A stretch of 64,000 nucleotides of DNA, taken from Cyanoderma ruficeps (lineage: Eukaryota > Chordata > Aves > Passeriformes > Timaliidae). A program made the translations under genes and the position numbers. The notes beneath the pieces were generated by a model. The model saw nothing but the letters and a program-made list of their open reading frames with translations, was not told the DNA's origin and did not search any database. Shown in pieces: positions 12,401-24,330 of this stretch. The DNA is taken from positions 19,705,716-19,769,715 of the forward strand of contig VZDJ01000116.1 of the NCBI GenBank assembly GCA_008694505.1, written 5' to 3'. Position 1 is the first letter of the stretch. Each line of letters opens with the position of its first letter.

Positions 12401-15400
12401 GTGGATTTACAGCATAGGATTTTTTGATCAAGTTTGTACCCTTTAATGATATTTAAAATTCCATTACACACTAGTGTTGTGAGAAAAACACTCTAAAATA
12501 TTTTGGTAGCATGAAAAACAAAGCAGAATGTACAGACCTTACAACAGAAAGAATCCTTGTGCTACAGAATTATTGGTCTGATTGCTAGAGTTCCTTCATT
12601 TTAAACTGTGTCCCACTCCCTCTCCCAGCCACTCTCAATTGTCTATATTAATATCGTTTCATCTGAAGTGATACAGTTGTGCTAGAGGAATATGTCCTTG
12701 TCAATAGACCTGGAATTTGCACTCTCATTCACATGCACGAAAACCTCAGGGATTTAATTTTCACAACACATGGTTCTATCAGTTGAAGTCTACAAGGGTC
12801 AAAGAGTGATCTCCAATTTGTGTCTCCTGTGCCTGCATTAGGCGCCTGTGCATTGTAGAGAGGATAGTGGGGGGTAAATAAATACAGCACCTGGTGGAAA
12901 ACGCATGAGATTCTTCTCAGAGTTCTTTGTTTTGTTGGCTTTTTGTGTTGTCTCTTGTAACTGGGAGATGCTGATCATGTCCAGATAGCTCAGCTTCCTG
13001 TTTCCTACAGAACTGTAAATGGTGTGGTAATAAACTATATATTTAGACTGGCCACCTGTGAAAAATTATGTCAAGTGCAAGAATAGTTTTCTTCCTCAAC
13101 AAAAAGGCTAAGTTACCCTCAGTGCCTTTAAATCTTTTTTAGCAAAGATGCAGACCATAAAAGTTTAGGTTCTGCAGCTCTAATTGTTCATGCTGTGTTC
13201 TCACCCCTTCTCACATGTTTGAGTCACAAGGAGTCTGTTCCTTGCAATGGAGGAACTGAAGGGAAAACCCATCTATTCAGAGGTTGTTTCTCTTCTCACA
13301 AGCTCATTGCTGAACTAAGATATTAGCCTGCAGAACTGGAGGCCTCTGCAGGGAGTGGTGTTTATGTGACAGAAGGATGTTACTGCACCCCAGCCTACCT
13401 CCAGCTATGATAATGTCCCTCCACTGCCTCCTTCCCAAACTAGGCTTTGCCATTTGGGGTAATGGCAGAACCTAATTCCTCTTTCACCTTGAGTTTCAGT
13501 GATGTGTCTTTATTCCTGCTGCTTTTTACATGTACTTGGCTGCTCAGTTCCACCCCAGCAATAGCTACACCTCTGCTTTGGCTGAGCTTTGCATTTTGCT
13601 TTTTCCAGTAATAGCTGTGAATCCATCAGTATCCCAGTGAACAATGTGCCTTATTGCTTCTGTGTTGGTTTTTTTTCAGCCTCCTACTTGGCTTATGCTT
13701 TTTTGTCTTATTTTAATAGTGATTTGGAGGAGAAGAAAAACTTCTTTTTTTAAGTGAAAAATATCCATGTGGCTCTTGATTTGTGTTAGAGAATGATAAT
13801 GTGAGACAGAGACAATGAAACTGGAGAAGATGGGGTTTTTTCCAGCAGCCCTCAGTTCATTAATACTGTGTTGGTGCAGGACCTAAAATAAATAAGTTCT
13901 GTGCAATAAAAACCTTTGTGCTTTTAAAAGAGCCATTGCAGTAGAGAAATGTTACTGTAACTGTGAATGTGAGACAACTGTTTGCTGTGTATCTCTCTTG
14001 GAGTTAAAGCAATGGACTGAATTATGACTTCAAAGGGTCAAAATACAGGAATAGCCACATGATTTTCCAGATGCTGAGACAAAGGCAAGTAGGAGAGCTT
14101 TATTTGGAGTTGTGGTTACCATGTCCCTAGTATGAGTTAAACTTGGAGCATGGCAGGATAAACTAGGACATAACAGCAAAGCTTCAGTAAATAAAAATAT
14201 TTGCCTTTGAAGATTTCCTCTCTGGATACAGAAGGTCTTAATGATACAGGTGTGTTCCATCGATCTTGCTCTGGGAAAGGAGGAGGAGGAAGAAATATTT
14301 GTCTTCTGTGGGCTGCAGAAGACTGGATCTGTAGTCCTGTCAGATGTAGACAGGGATATAGATGAGATAGAAGGTTCTGTGGCAGCTCTACTTTCTGCTA
14401 AAATAGAGCCACAGCCTCATTTTTACCCTTGAGAAAATGCATCTCATTCTGTTTCTAGATTTTAAGGTTGTAGAGCTCTTGGAGTCAATGGAAGTCCTGG
14501 CCCATCTGTTCAGCTTTGTTATTTCTTCAATAGATTAAGAAAGAATGGAAAAGAAATATTTGGGATATTTGTTCCTTGTTTGTGCTGCCCTGCTCTTGGG
14601 ACAGAATGAACTGAAATGGCATTCTTGAAGCATGAGACTATTTTGTCTCCCCAGTATCAGAGAGAGCTGGGGCTAAGAACGTGCTTGAGCTCTTCTTTAG
14701 AAATAGATTCCCATAGCTCACTGAGGAGATGCAAAGTGGATGCACAGTCCCTGAAGAGTATTTAATAAACTGCATTCCAACACTGGAAAATTAAAAAGAT
14801 CTTTCTGTATCTTTTCCTCCATCCTTAGCCCTAACTTGGAAATAAACAACCCCAGACCATACTGTACGAAGAGTTTCAATGTTTTTTTTGCTTTTTTATA
14901 TTCTGAGTCACATCTTCACAGAAAAAAAATTCTGTCATGTCATTCTAAGCTACTGTAGTAGCTTATCTTATTTAATGCTGGTCCATCAAGGTTTCCACAT
15001 GAACATAATCTTGTAAATGAAGGAACCAATGCAAACACGATCAGTGTCAGACTTTGACATACATTATATGCTTTTCTGATCATCCTTACTTCATGGAGAT
15101 CAAAGGCTGGAATATACTATCAGATTAGCAAGGACCATTAGCTTTTTTTGTTATTATTTATTTATTTACAGAGCTCAGGAGAAAATGAAAAGTTGCTTAA
15201 AAAATGGCTCGAAAAGTAATTTGAGTACACTTTTTTGGTTGGTATATAGAATTTGGGTACCCCATAATGAAAATCCTAATGCAGGAATCCCAAGACATGG
15301 GAAATGTCCAACACAAAGATTTTTTTTTCTCTTTATCAAAACATTTTTCATTATGTGCAAGAGAGAAGTGATCAGTCCAGCCATCGCCCTGTAACCTGAT

Positions 15401-15993
15401 GTTGCAGCTTCTGGCTTGTTGCAGGTTATGGAAGTTTGTTTGGGACATTCCCCCACATACTGGAAATGAATATATTTGAAATACTTGGGTAAGTGCACAC
15501 TGGTAAATATAATAAATTTCTTGCAATTATATATGCAAGAAAATTGCATATATATTGCACAAGTAATGGCAAGAAAATCTTTTTTATCAGCACAGCTCAG
15601 AGAGGTACTGTGAGCTGCTTCTGTAAAGAAACAGAGCTGCTGACTTGTGTTAGCTTTTTCTTCTTGCTTTCTTTTCTAGGAGAAATGTCATCCATGCTAA
15701 GAGAGTTTGTTAGGATCACTTTCTTTGGAAAGCTTTTAAAATCAGATAAATCCTTAGAGATGCATCAAAACTAGATACTGTGAAATGTACAGCTTTTCAT
15801 GAAATCAAATTACTTCATTATAATACACACAATTTATACAATATCTGAGATGCTCAAAACTCTGTACAGACATTAACTCATTAAATGTGACAATAGTTGT
15901 AAGCCGCCACAGTTTTGATTTGTAGAACTTGAAGTCACACTCAGTTTAATTCTAAATAGAGTAGAATTTCAATTTCCTTCCTTTGTGGAAAAG

Positions 15994-15998
<5 letters not shown>
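9431..15998. other. Non-coding unique sequence, no gene recognised
   Basis: This is unique sequence with only short frames. Visible low-complexity pieces are a T-rich stretch at 9667-9729, an A-rich (AAAAT/AAAAC)n tract at 10400-10441, a T12 run at 10917-10928, adjacent G8 and A13 runs (11592-11599, 11608-11620) and a GGA-rich run at 14273-14295. No exon, RNA gene or transposon could be supported. Confidence 0.55.
10400..10441 (+). repeat. (AAAAC/AAAAT)n A-rich low-complexity tract
   Basis: AAAAC pentamers pass into AAAAT pentamers and then an A9 run. It could be a decayed retroposon tail, but no element is recognisable upstream, so I record it only as simple sequence. Confidence 0.8.

Positions 15999-16025
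<27 letters not shown>
15999..16025 (+). repeat. (GT)n microsatellite
   Basis: An uninterrupted GT dinucleotide run of about 13.5 units is followed by GTGTGGG. A pure run of this length is likely to vary in length between individuals, and alternating purine-pyrimidine sequence can adopt Z-DNA. Confidence 0.97.
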
Positions 16026-16730
16026 GTGTGGGATTTTACAAACGATACACGATTGTGTTTGAGAAATATGACCAAATGTTAGTGGATTATGACAGGGAAA
16101 GCTCTAAAAATAAAATCCATAGCTGTTTATTTCCACATTAGCACACAGCTGTTGGAGGGCCACAACATAAAAAAGCACAGAAGTCTCTTGGCTTATTTTC
16201 TTTGACTGTACCAGAGGAATAAGTCAAAGCACCATGTTTCTGAACTTTGCACGGCTGGTTTTGTGGGAAGGAGTTGATTTATAGTTTGCTTTTTAAGTTC
16301 AAGTGGTTGAAAAATCTAAAAATCAAAAGTCCAAGAAATGACCCCAGGACCTGTTCTTAAAAAATGCATAATTTGGGAATAAGCCTTGGGTAAGCTGTCT
16401 CAGTTAATTGTATGTGTGATCACAGTACAGCTGTCTTCATCTGACCCACTGGTAGGAAATGAAATTAAATAATTGCTCCTCTGGAATCTTGCACAGCTTC
16501 ATCTGCCTCTTGGAGAAATTTCCAGAGTTTGGTTGTTTGTTTTTTATTATTTGTTTACTTGTTAGGTTTTTTGTTTGCTTTGGGGTTTTATTTTGTCATA
16601 AGCGGTAATCATCACATATGGACTATTTTGTGAAGCACATCCCTAAAAAATTTCCCTTACTGTTAAATGAGTATTAAGTTAATTTTTCAACCTTTAATTC
16701 TTTCTTCTCTTTCTTCTCTTGATGTCTGCA

Positions 16731-16870
16731 GGCCCTCTGTGCCGTGGCACATGGTTCCTGTGACAGTCATGTGAATTAAACATGCAATCATCCTCATGTC
16801 TGACACGCTGACGGCTGTTCAGAAACTGCGCTGAGAGAAACTCTAAATAAGCCTCTAATACAAATGAAGG
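16731..16870. promoter_or_regulatory. Candidate conserved non-coding block
   Basis: This is high-complexity sequence with more CpG than its surroundings (GCCGTGG, ACACGCTGACGG, CTGCGCTG). It carries a short perfect hairpin GTGCC-GT-GGCAC (16739-16750) and paired CATG motifs around GAATTAAA. It follows a polypyrimidine-CTGCAG sequence, which also resembles a splice acceptor, but every frame meets a stop soon afterwards, so an exon is unlikely. It is flagged as possibly conserved on texture alone. Confidence 0.18.
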
Positions 16871-19800
16871 GCAGACATTGACCCTTAAGGACAATGATGG
16901 ACCCCTAAGGCAGGAAGACATGGCAAACTGTCCTACCAGGACCTTTTTTCTTTGTCCTTTTGCTGTCCAATCTTCTACCTTCAGTTGAGAAATCTCATGA
17001 ATATCTGTTTTTTAAAGAGACTTGAAGTTCATGTGGAGAGTGGTCACTGGTTTCAGCTCCCTCCAGCAGGATAGGCAATCTGAAGATCATAAAACACTAA
17101 ACCAGTCCTGAGATGACTGCCAGCAGCTCTGTCCCACCAGAAGATCCCCACTCTATTTTGTTTAACAGCAAAGCATTTATTGGCAAAGGCGAGCACTGTT
17201 CCCTGCTAGCGCCACGTGTTTTAGAAACAAAACTTTCTCACCAAGATGAATATGATATTTTCTCCACTGGAGAGAAGTTCCTCTGGTTTGTTAATTTTGG
17301 TCACTGTGGATGTAGCCACAAACTGTGGGATCTCTACTGCGCCTGTTGAACGCTCCGTGTGACAGTGCTGTTTGAAGCAGAGAGAAAAAAATAGTATCTT
17401 TGTGTCTGTCCAAGGTTTACCACTAAAAGCATGTTTTTCTCTGTGTTTGCATCCTGAAAACTATCAAGATCCCTGGTGATTATTCCATGAGAAACAAGAA
17501 AATTGCAAAAAACAAAACAGTTACGGCTATTGTTCCTATTGAGGAGAGCAGATGAGTATTTCAGCAACATCTGAGAAAATAGATATGCCTGATACAAATA
17601 AAATGACTTTTTTCTTCCTGTGCTTAGCTCAGTCAGGAAGGACAGGACACATCTACATGCTCATCTTCTCTGGAAACTACTTTTGATTTTACTTCTGCCT
17701 GCTGGGAGCATAAACTCCTTTAACTACCTTTGTTTCCTGAGTTGCTTTCAGCAGCTGATAAGTAGCTCCCTAATCTTGTATAATAAAAACACTCTACACT
17801 ACCCATGGGCAATCTGATTCCTCTGAAGTTCTGTCTTCTCATGTGTGCCTCATATCTCAGCATCACTGAAGGGGGAAGAGTTACCTGCACTATTTTCGTA
17901 CAGGTGCCTTTAACTGAAATTTTTGTCTATAGGGCACATCAGCTCAGATACCACAACATGCACCCGTTTTCTCTGGGCTTGTTTTGCTTTGAAAGTATAG
18001 AGATTTGTGATCATTTAAGTTCTCAGAATTATTTATTCCTCCCAGCTGCAGGAAAATGTGGCACTGGGGACCACAAAGAGAGGTTCCCCTTTCTGCAATA
18101 AATTGTTCAGGATCACTGCTATGGAGGAAGGATTGCTCCCTCTCATTTACAGCAGATGTGGGAAGGATGGTAAAGGAAGGAAATTTACTGTCTTCCCACT
18201 TGTGCTGATGGTCCAGAGTGTTAGTTTGGTCAGGTCCCATGCAGACTCTGCTCTGCAGCTCACTCCTGGCATTGCAGAGCTGCTGCCTTCAGCCCCCCTG
18301 ACATCCTTTCAGCCTGGCAGAAATGACCCAAATGGAGCAGAAGGGAAGGGATGGTGGTACTACTTGTCTGGCTCTTGCTAGAGATGGGGAAAAAGTGGTG
18401 AAGACGGGGAAAGGAAGTCTCAGATACATGGACAGGACTAGAGTCTCCCCAAGTACCCAAAATTATAAATCTCAGTTCAGTGAAGCAAAGCAAAACTCCA
18501 CGATATTTTGATGCCTATCCTAGTCCATGTTTCTTGCCTGTGGGGTAAAGCACACTGTAAGGTGAATTTGCAGCTACTCCTTTTCTGTCTCTTTTGGGAG
18601 ATGATCACTCTTGAAAATTTACTGTGTAGTGAGTTGCTTCAATGAAGTCATGTGTTTTGGATATCTGGCTTCAACAGTGGGATTTCCTAACATGGAAAAC
18701 TGAGCCGTGAGTTTTCAGAGACCCGCCCTCTGTGCACATGTCCATTAATAGTTCATTTGATCTCTCTGTGTTCCTTCATTAAGTGTTTAACCACCAGCCA
18801 TTGATCAGTGGTCCATTCTTAGTTGAAATTGAAATTTAAATCAAAGCAAAAAGAGAATGAGTAGAGTAGAAGGAAGGATGTGCTTATATTGCTTTCGCTT
18901 AACATGCTGAAAACTTGTTCTACTGCAGAGCTTCCACACCATTTGACCCAGCAACTGGGAAGTGAGTTGACTCTCCGGCCTAAAAATATTCACAAAAGGC
19001 TCCCCTTGCATTTCAGGTTCCCTTGATAATAATATCACATATTTAAACATCAAAGCCAGAATACTGCCAAAAAAGGTTTTCACTCTCCCCGTTACGCATT
19101 GTCAGACCCATTTCTGGATGGTTCCCTGAGCTCCCCCGACACTGTCATGTGGCTTTCTGCAGCCACTGTGAGCTTGCAGAACAAAACAAAGCACATTGCT
19201 GCTTCTGCACGGGTTAATGTTTGAATAGGGATGTGTGGATGTGGATGTGCCTCTCGGGGGTCCAGCAGCGATACAAAACCTTGAGTGTTTGCCAGCATTG
19301 CCTGTGTTGTGAGACCTGAATGTTTATTAAAATACATGTTCTGGGCTGAGGGCAGCATTGCCAGCCTGGTGCTGCCGTGGCTCGGCGCCGTCAGTGGGGA
19401 CAACATTGGGAATGGCAGGGCAGGCTGGGCACTGCCAGGGATCCCAACATTCCAGCTGGGCCTTTGGGCAACCCTTGTTTGAAATGGAAGCACCACTGCA
19501 GCAAGACTCCTTGCATTTTCACACCAGTGTGTGTGTGTTTGAGGAACCTGTTTTGTGGGAATTCTGTCTTTGTGATACACACTGTTGTCATTCCTATCTA
19601 TGAAATGCACACTTTTCTTGGTGTGCCAATTGTGTGAGAGCTTCTTACCTTAAAGTCCAACATTTTCTCAGCTTTGGTGGAAAATGTGTCACGGTGTTCA
19701 TTTACATAAGTTTCATATGAAGTGGGTTTCTTTGCTTCCAGTAGTCATGGGTAAATGGGTGATGGATAAAGCAAGTGCAGATTTCCCTGTGGCTCCTGTG

Positions 19801-20199
19801 AGGAGACCCAAAGATCAAAGCTAATATTTCCCTACGTCTTTAGATGTGTAGAATTCTAAAGTTGTTTGATATGTTAAAATATACATTAATTTCTGAAGGA
19901 AATTTTCTAATGCATGCACATGAGTGCGCACATACACTAACAAACACGTGTACAAAAATGCACATTTCTGGAGTTGTTTTTTTTGTTTAATCAATCAGTT
20001 TTTAAAGATAATCTTGATTCTCTTCAGCAAATAGCTGGCATTTCTGACTAGTTCTGTAGAACTTAAAAATGCATCAAATTCATGCCTGTCCATTGCAAAA
20101 TGGGCAGTGAATTTCATGTGAGGCAAAGCTTCCCTGCTCGGGCCTTTTGGTCAGGCCAGAAAAAATCAGCTCCAGATTTTCCCCTCCTGTTCTCTCCAT

Positions 20200-20460
20200 A
20201 ATGTGAAAAGGTGAACAGGGAAATAACAAAACAACTGCCAATTTCCCGTAAGCTGTGTCAGCCTGATTTGAATCTGAAGACAAAATTTGTACCAGAGCTT
20301 GCTTCTGAGGTAATGCAAATCCAAATAGCTTTAATGAGTTCTGTTTACAATCTGGTCTTCAGTTATTATTTAATCTGGAGGAGCCAGCTTGTCTTTACTA
20401 ATTACGCATTACAAATACCTTGCCATGCTTTGTTCATTAAAGCAAAGCAAGAAATTCAAT
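20200..20460. promoter_or_regulatory. Candidate enhancer-like block
   Basis: The block contains a POU octamer ATGCAAAT at 20313-20320, TTTAATGAG shortly after it, and a homeodomain pair TAATTACGCATTAC at 20399-20412 that includes a rare CpG. A 121-codon plus-strand frame happens to cross it (20211-20576) but matches no known protein and has no exon signals. Interpreted by analogy with homeodomain/POU enhancers; not demonstrated. Confidence 0.22.
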
Positions 20461-20744
20461 ACATATGTGTTAATGACTTTTGGATCTCTGCAGAAGCTTG
20501 TCCTACAAATGCTTTGAGGTCAATGAGAAGTTTCTCCAGGCAATCAAATTTCTTGAGCTTGGACTCTGTGAAGTAATAAATAGGAAGAGTAATTAACAGA
20601 TTATTTAAAGTAGCAAAAAGGGGGCAGGTTCTGAATCTGTCCTTCTCTATCAGAGCAGGAATGACTTGGCAGAGGTTGGAGCCATCAGGAAATGGCTTCA
20701 CTTTGTCATCCTCTGCTGATGCTTTGCCACGTCAGACCTGCTGA

Positions 20745-21080
20745 GCAGCAGGCTTGTAAACAAACATGTTTACACTGACACCGTGCAAAACAAAATGCTA
20801 CTGGCTTCAATTTAGATGCCATTAAATCTTCAGTTGGAGGCTGCTGTGTGACATTTTGGATTTTGCATGCATAACGTACTGTAACTCAATGACAGTGTTG
20901 GCTCTCCCCATTATTCCTAAGCAAAATAGCTCTCAGCCAGGAGAACGCAGATGACAGATGTTTCAGATCAATCACTGCAAAGAGATAACAGGACTGTCTT
21001 GGATCATTACAGGACATGAATCTTTGAAAGCAATTATAGGTGGTAACAACTGGTGTGACAATTGAGTCCCTCCAGCCTGT
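20745..21080. promoter_or_regulatory. Candidate regulatory block with inverted forkhead-type pair
   Basis: The anchor is a perfect 8-bp inverted pair, TGTAAACA (20755-20762) and TGTTTACA (20767-20774), spaced by AACA. Both half-sites fit the forkhead core (TGTTTAC / GTAAACA). The centre, AAACATGTTT (20762-20771), also fits the p53-family half-site pattern RRRCWWGYYY. The next 300 bases are complex sequence with TGCATGCATAACG, GATAA and CAATCA-type motifs and no simple repeats. Function is inferred from motifs only. Confidence 0.3.
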
Positions 21081-22162
21081 GCTTCACCTTAGAAAACAAC
21101 TACGTGGGATATTTCCCCATAGGAATGTGCTGCTGCCTGCCAGATCCTGCTGTTTTCATGTGGAGTCACATTGTGCATGCTAAAAAGGGGAAATGTTCTT
21201 AGCACAAGTTTCTTGTTAGTGCAGCAGATCGAATTGGAATCTAAGGAACATGGCAAGGCACACAGATGTCAATTTTCACCCTTTTTATAATTAAAAAATA
21301 AATGTTCTTATTGTGTGCTATGCTATCAAACTGTGATATTTAGCACACCATATTCTCATGGTGTATTTTATATACTCCTTTTTAACAGGCCTATAATGTA
21401 TATTTATTCTTTGAAGAGATAAATTCTTGTTGACTTCAGGTAAAGCTGAATATAGACATACTAGTATTTGGTCTTTTCATTGAAAATACAGAAAGATAAT
21501 ACTGGATTAAAATAGGTCTTCAGGTTTTAAACACAGAAATCGTTCTACTTCACTTTGGTAATTTCAATTTGGTTTAAATACTGTAGAATTTCATGTGTTT
21601 GTGCACCTTGCTAGAAATCATTTATAAATTCTGGTTTGGAAATGGAGATATTCTAAGTTACTGTCTGATACTGTTAGTTAATAAATATCCTTCTCTTTTC
21701 CTCTCTCTGAAGAATACTTTAGCTTAAGAAAAACCTTTTGCCCTTCCGAGCAGTCTGCATGTTACTGCAGCCCTCTTCTCTTGGAGCATGCTAGAGCAGC
21801 TTTTCTTCCATCTCTGCTTCAGCTCTTCTTCCTGTTCTTCCTCTTTTACTTTTCTTTTTCTGGAAAGCTGTTTATTGCTTCTCTCATTTCTCTTTGCTTT
21901 ATTCCTCTCTTTCATAATAAATATGATGCTTTTAAACAGACTTATTTAACATTTGAAAACCCAATTGATTTTTTTTTTCTTCATGGCAGGTAACAAGATA
22001 AAACTGTACTGCCCAGTGAACAGTCAGTGGGGGTCTGGTGATGTCTCTCCCTTCTGCTCATATAAAAGTTACACATGGAATATAATGGATTTTACTGCAG
22101 GAATATCCCAGCTGAATTAGTAAAGCTGCCAGTCTTCTCATCTGGGGCAACCAGAATGGAGG

Positions 22163-22187
22163 GGAGAGAGAGAGAGAGAGCGAGAGA
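22163..22187 (+). repeat. (GA)n microsatellite
   Basis: An AG/GA dinucleotide run of about 12 units is interrupted once by C at 22181. The polypurine strand is capable of triplex formation. The complementary CT run gives a serine/leucine repeat in the minus-strand frames there, which are not genes. Confidence 0.93.
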
Positions 22188-24254
22188 ACAGTCTGGGGAG
22201 TCCCGTGCCTCAGAGAGAGGCTGAGAACGAGGGGCAACAGGAAAATAAACATTCCTGAGTGAGGAGACAGGCAGAAAAAACCACACTTGAGTTTCAGGGA
22301 AAGGTATGGAGAACATGCTGTGAACCCAGAGAAATCATATACAGCAATAAAATATCTAAGGCCAGGCTTAGCTAAACCCTCATCACACCCTCAGAGTGCT
22401 GAGGTGATTTCAATATCTGTAAGACAGGGATAAGCTGGAACTATTGATTTGTTTACAATACAGCATATGCTGGCACAGGCTGTTTGAGGAAGGAAAATCC
22501 TGAATAGAATAGAAAGGGGAGGTGCTCACGTGATGCAAATTGGCCTTGAAGAGAGTGGGATCTATGGAGAGAAACTAGTTTTCTGGCAATTTCCCATGTG
22601 TATATTTACAAGGATGGTTTTTCCAATTCCAGTGTTTCCTTGCTTCCCTCCAGGCTTGGATTCATGTCTCAGAATGAATATATTTTAAGTCATCTGCCTC
22701 GTTTAGATTAGTTATACTTCAGTTATCAGTGCCAAGCTTTTAAAGTAAATTAGAAAAAGGGAAAAAAAATAAGTATTTAGGAGAAGTTCTGCAGCAGGCT
22801 GCATGCAGACAAATTTTCTAAAAGACAGCTAGAAGGCTTTAAGCAATGTCTCTGGGCCTAAATTACTCAATTCTGCTCATTCACAGCGCATTCACACCAT
22901 CAGGAGTGTGATAAGGGGAAGTTTTTTAAGTGGCTTAATAATGAAGTGTTTCAGCAAGTGGCTAATAAGGAAATCAGAGCGTGCTGCCTTAGCTTGCACC
23001 AGCTGACATTTGGTGATGACATCTGCAGGAAGGTGGTTTCAGGTCAGGGGAGAAGAGTCTCAGTGTTTCTGGAATGATCTCTTTGCATTGACCTTCTCCT
23101 CGCTAAATGCTGTTGTTTAACATTAACATGCAGGAGGAAAAGAAGTGTCCATGGTGCACTCAGAATGCCAGGAAAGACAAAGACCCTTCTCTTAATAAAT
23201 AAGGGAATCCTGTAAAATATTTTTTGTGTGCTGGACAAACTCACTGTGGGGCTGGATCTAGTACCAAACTTCCTTGTCACAAAGGGTTCTGTGTGTCAAG
23301 ATAATACCAAATCTCTAGTTACTGTAGAGATTAATAATTTATTTAATTAATAATGTGTAGCGCCCCTCCCCCCTTCTTTCTGGTTTGCTGGTTAATCTCA
23401 TGGCCTGACAAATATCAATCAGGTACTATTAATTTAATCTTCTATTCAGCCAATAACATCATGCAATAAATGTTGTTCTCAATCTAACGTCTCTCCTGGT
23501 AAAATGGTACTTTTTTTCTTCTCTCTGGCTAGACTAAGGGTAGTTTCAAAGTTCGTAGGAATACTTGTGTTTTTCAGACCAATTTTTTTTTTCCATGAGA
23601 TATTACTGCAACCTCAGAAAATACTCTCTTTGCTGTAAACCCTTCACAAAACAACAAAAAAGCTCAGCCAGCCAACAGGAAAAGCCCATAGCCTTTTAAT
23701 AACAGTCGAATATGGATGAGAAAAATCAGTGCAAATCACGTGAATATGGCCTATAGAACATAGGATTCCTTCAATGTTACACATAGATATTTTAATGAAA
23801 TGTGAATTAAACAGGCTTAGCAAGTCATACATATATTCCACAAAATGCATTATCTGTATTTCTGTCAGTTATAGAGAATATAGAGATTTGGAAAGAGCAG
23901 AAATAGCTGATTTTGGAAGCCAGCCTCCAAACATATCATAGTGCTTGAACCCTTCTTTAAATCCATTTCTTTTTTACCAGGTAGACTGTCTTTGGAAATA
24001 AGGAAAGATGAAGGCGGACATATCCTTACACAAATGTGTTGATGGTTATCCAGTGGTCAGCCAAATTGAAATAGATCTCTTAAAGGTGGCCACCTTCCTT
24101 GGGCTGAAAAAATTAAATAAAAATAATGTTCTAAACCCAATCTGATTCTACGCCTGAAATGCAAGCAATTTATCCCAAAACTCAATTTCTGATGCTTTAC
24201 TGAAACTCTGTACCAAATCTCTTCAGTCACAATATCCTTTCCTCGTTGCTGCCC
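22188..24254. other. Non-coding unique sequence, no gene recognised
   Basis: AT-rich unique sequence. A TAAT/ATTA-rich stretch lies at 23328-23352, followed by a C-rich TAGCGCCCCTCCCCCC (23357-23372). No coding, RNA or transposon signal could be supported. Confidence 0.55.
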
Positions 24255-24330
24255 AAATAGACAGGTGTCACCTCAGGGCGTATTGTACAATAATGAGTCA
24301 GCCTGTAGAATAATGAGTCAGCCTAAAGGA
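24255..24330. promoter_or_regulatory. Candidate AP-1/NF-E2 element cluster
   Basis: Two adjacent 20-bp copies (24285-24304 and 24305-24324) differ by a single base. Each carries ATGAGTCAGC, a perfect AP-1 site TGAGTCA (24294-24300 and 24314-24320) extended by GC, as in NF-E2/MAF-type elements. Just upstream, AGGTGTCACCT (24263-24273) is an odd-centred palindrome made of a CAGGTG and a CACCT, like paired ZEB-type E-boxes. Two perfect 7-mers exactly 20 bp (about two helical turns) apart would place two bZIP dimers on the same face of DNA. This is regulatory inference from motifs. There is no gene nearby to assign. Confidence 0.35.

Larger units (their letters stand above)
16026..22160. other. 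Non-coding unique sequence with candidate regulatory blocks
   Basis: No gene recognised. A 172-codon minus-strand frame at 19092-19610 overlaps several plus-strand frames in a GC-richer patch (about 19340-19480) and resembles no protein I know. Candidate regulatory blocks at 16731-16870, 20200-20460 and 20745-21080 are listed separately. A pyrimidine-rich tract runs from about 21800 to 21862. Confidence 0.5.

Noticed and set aside
19092..19610. 172-codon minus-strand frame with overlapping plus-strand frames
   Set aside because: Frames are open on both strands at once in a GC-richer patch, with no recognisable protein. This pattern is typical of stop-poor composition.
20211..20576. 121-codon frame crossing the candidate enhancer
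   Set aside because: No known protein similarity; the same interval also has an antisense frame at its 3' part.
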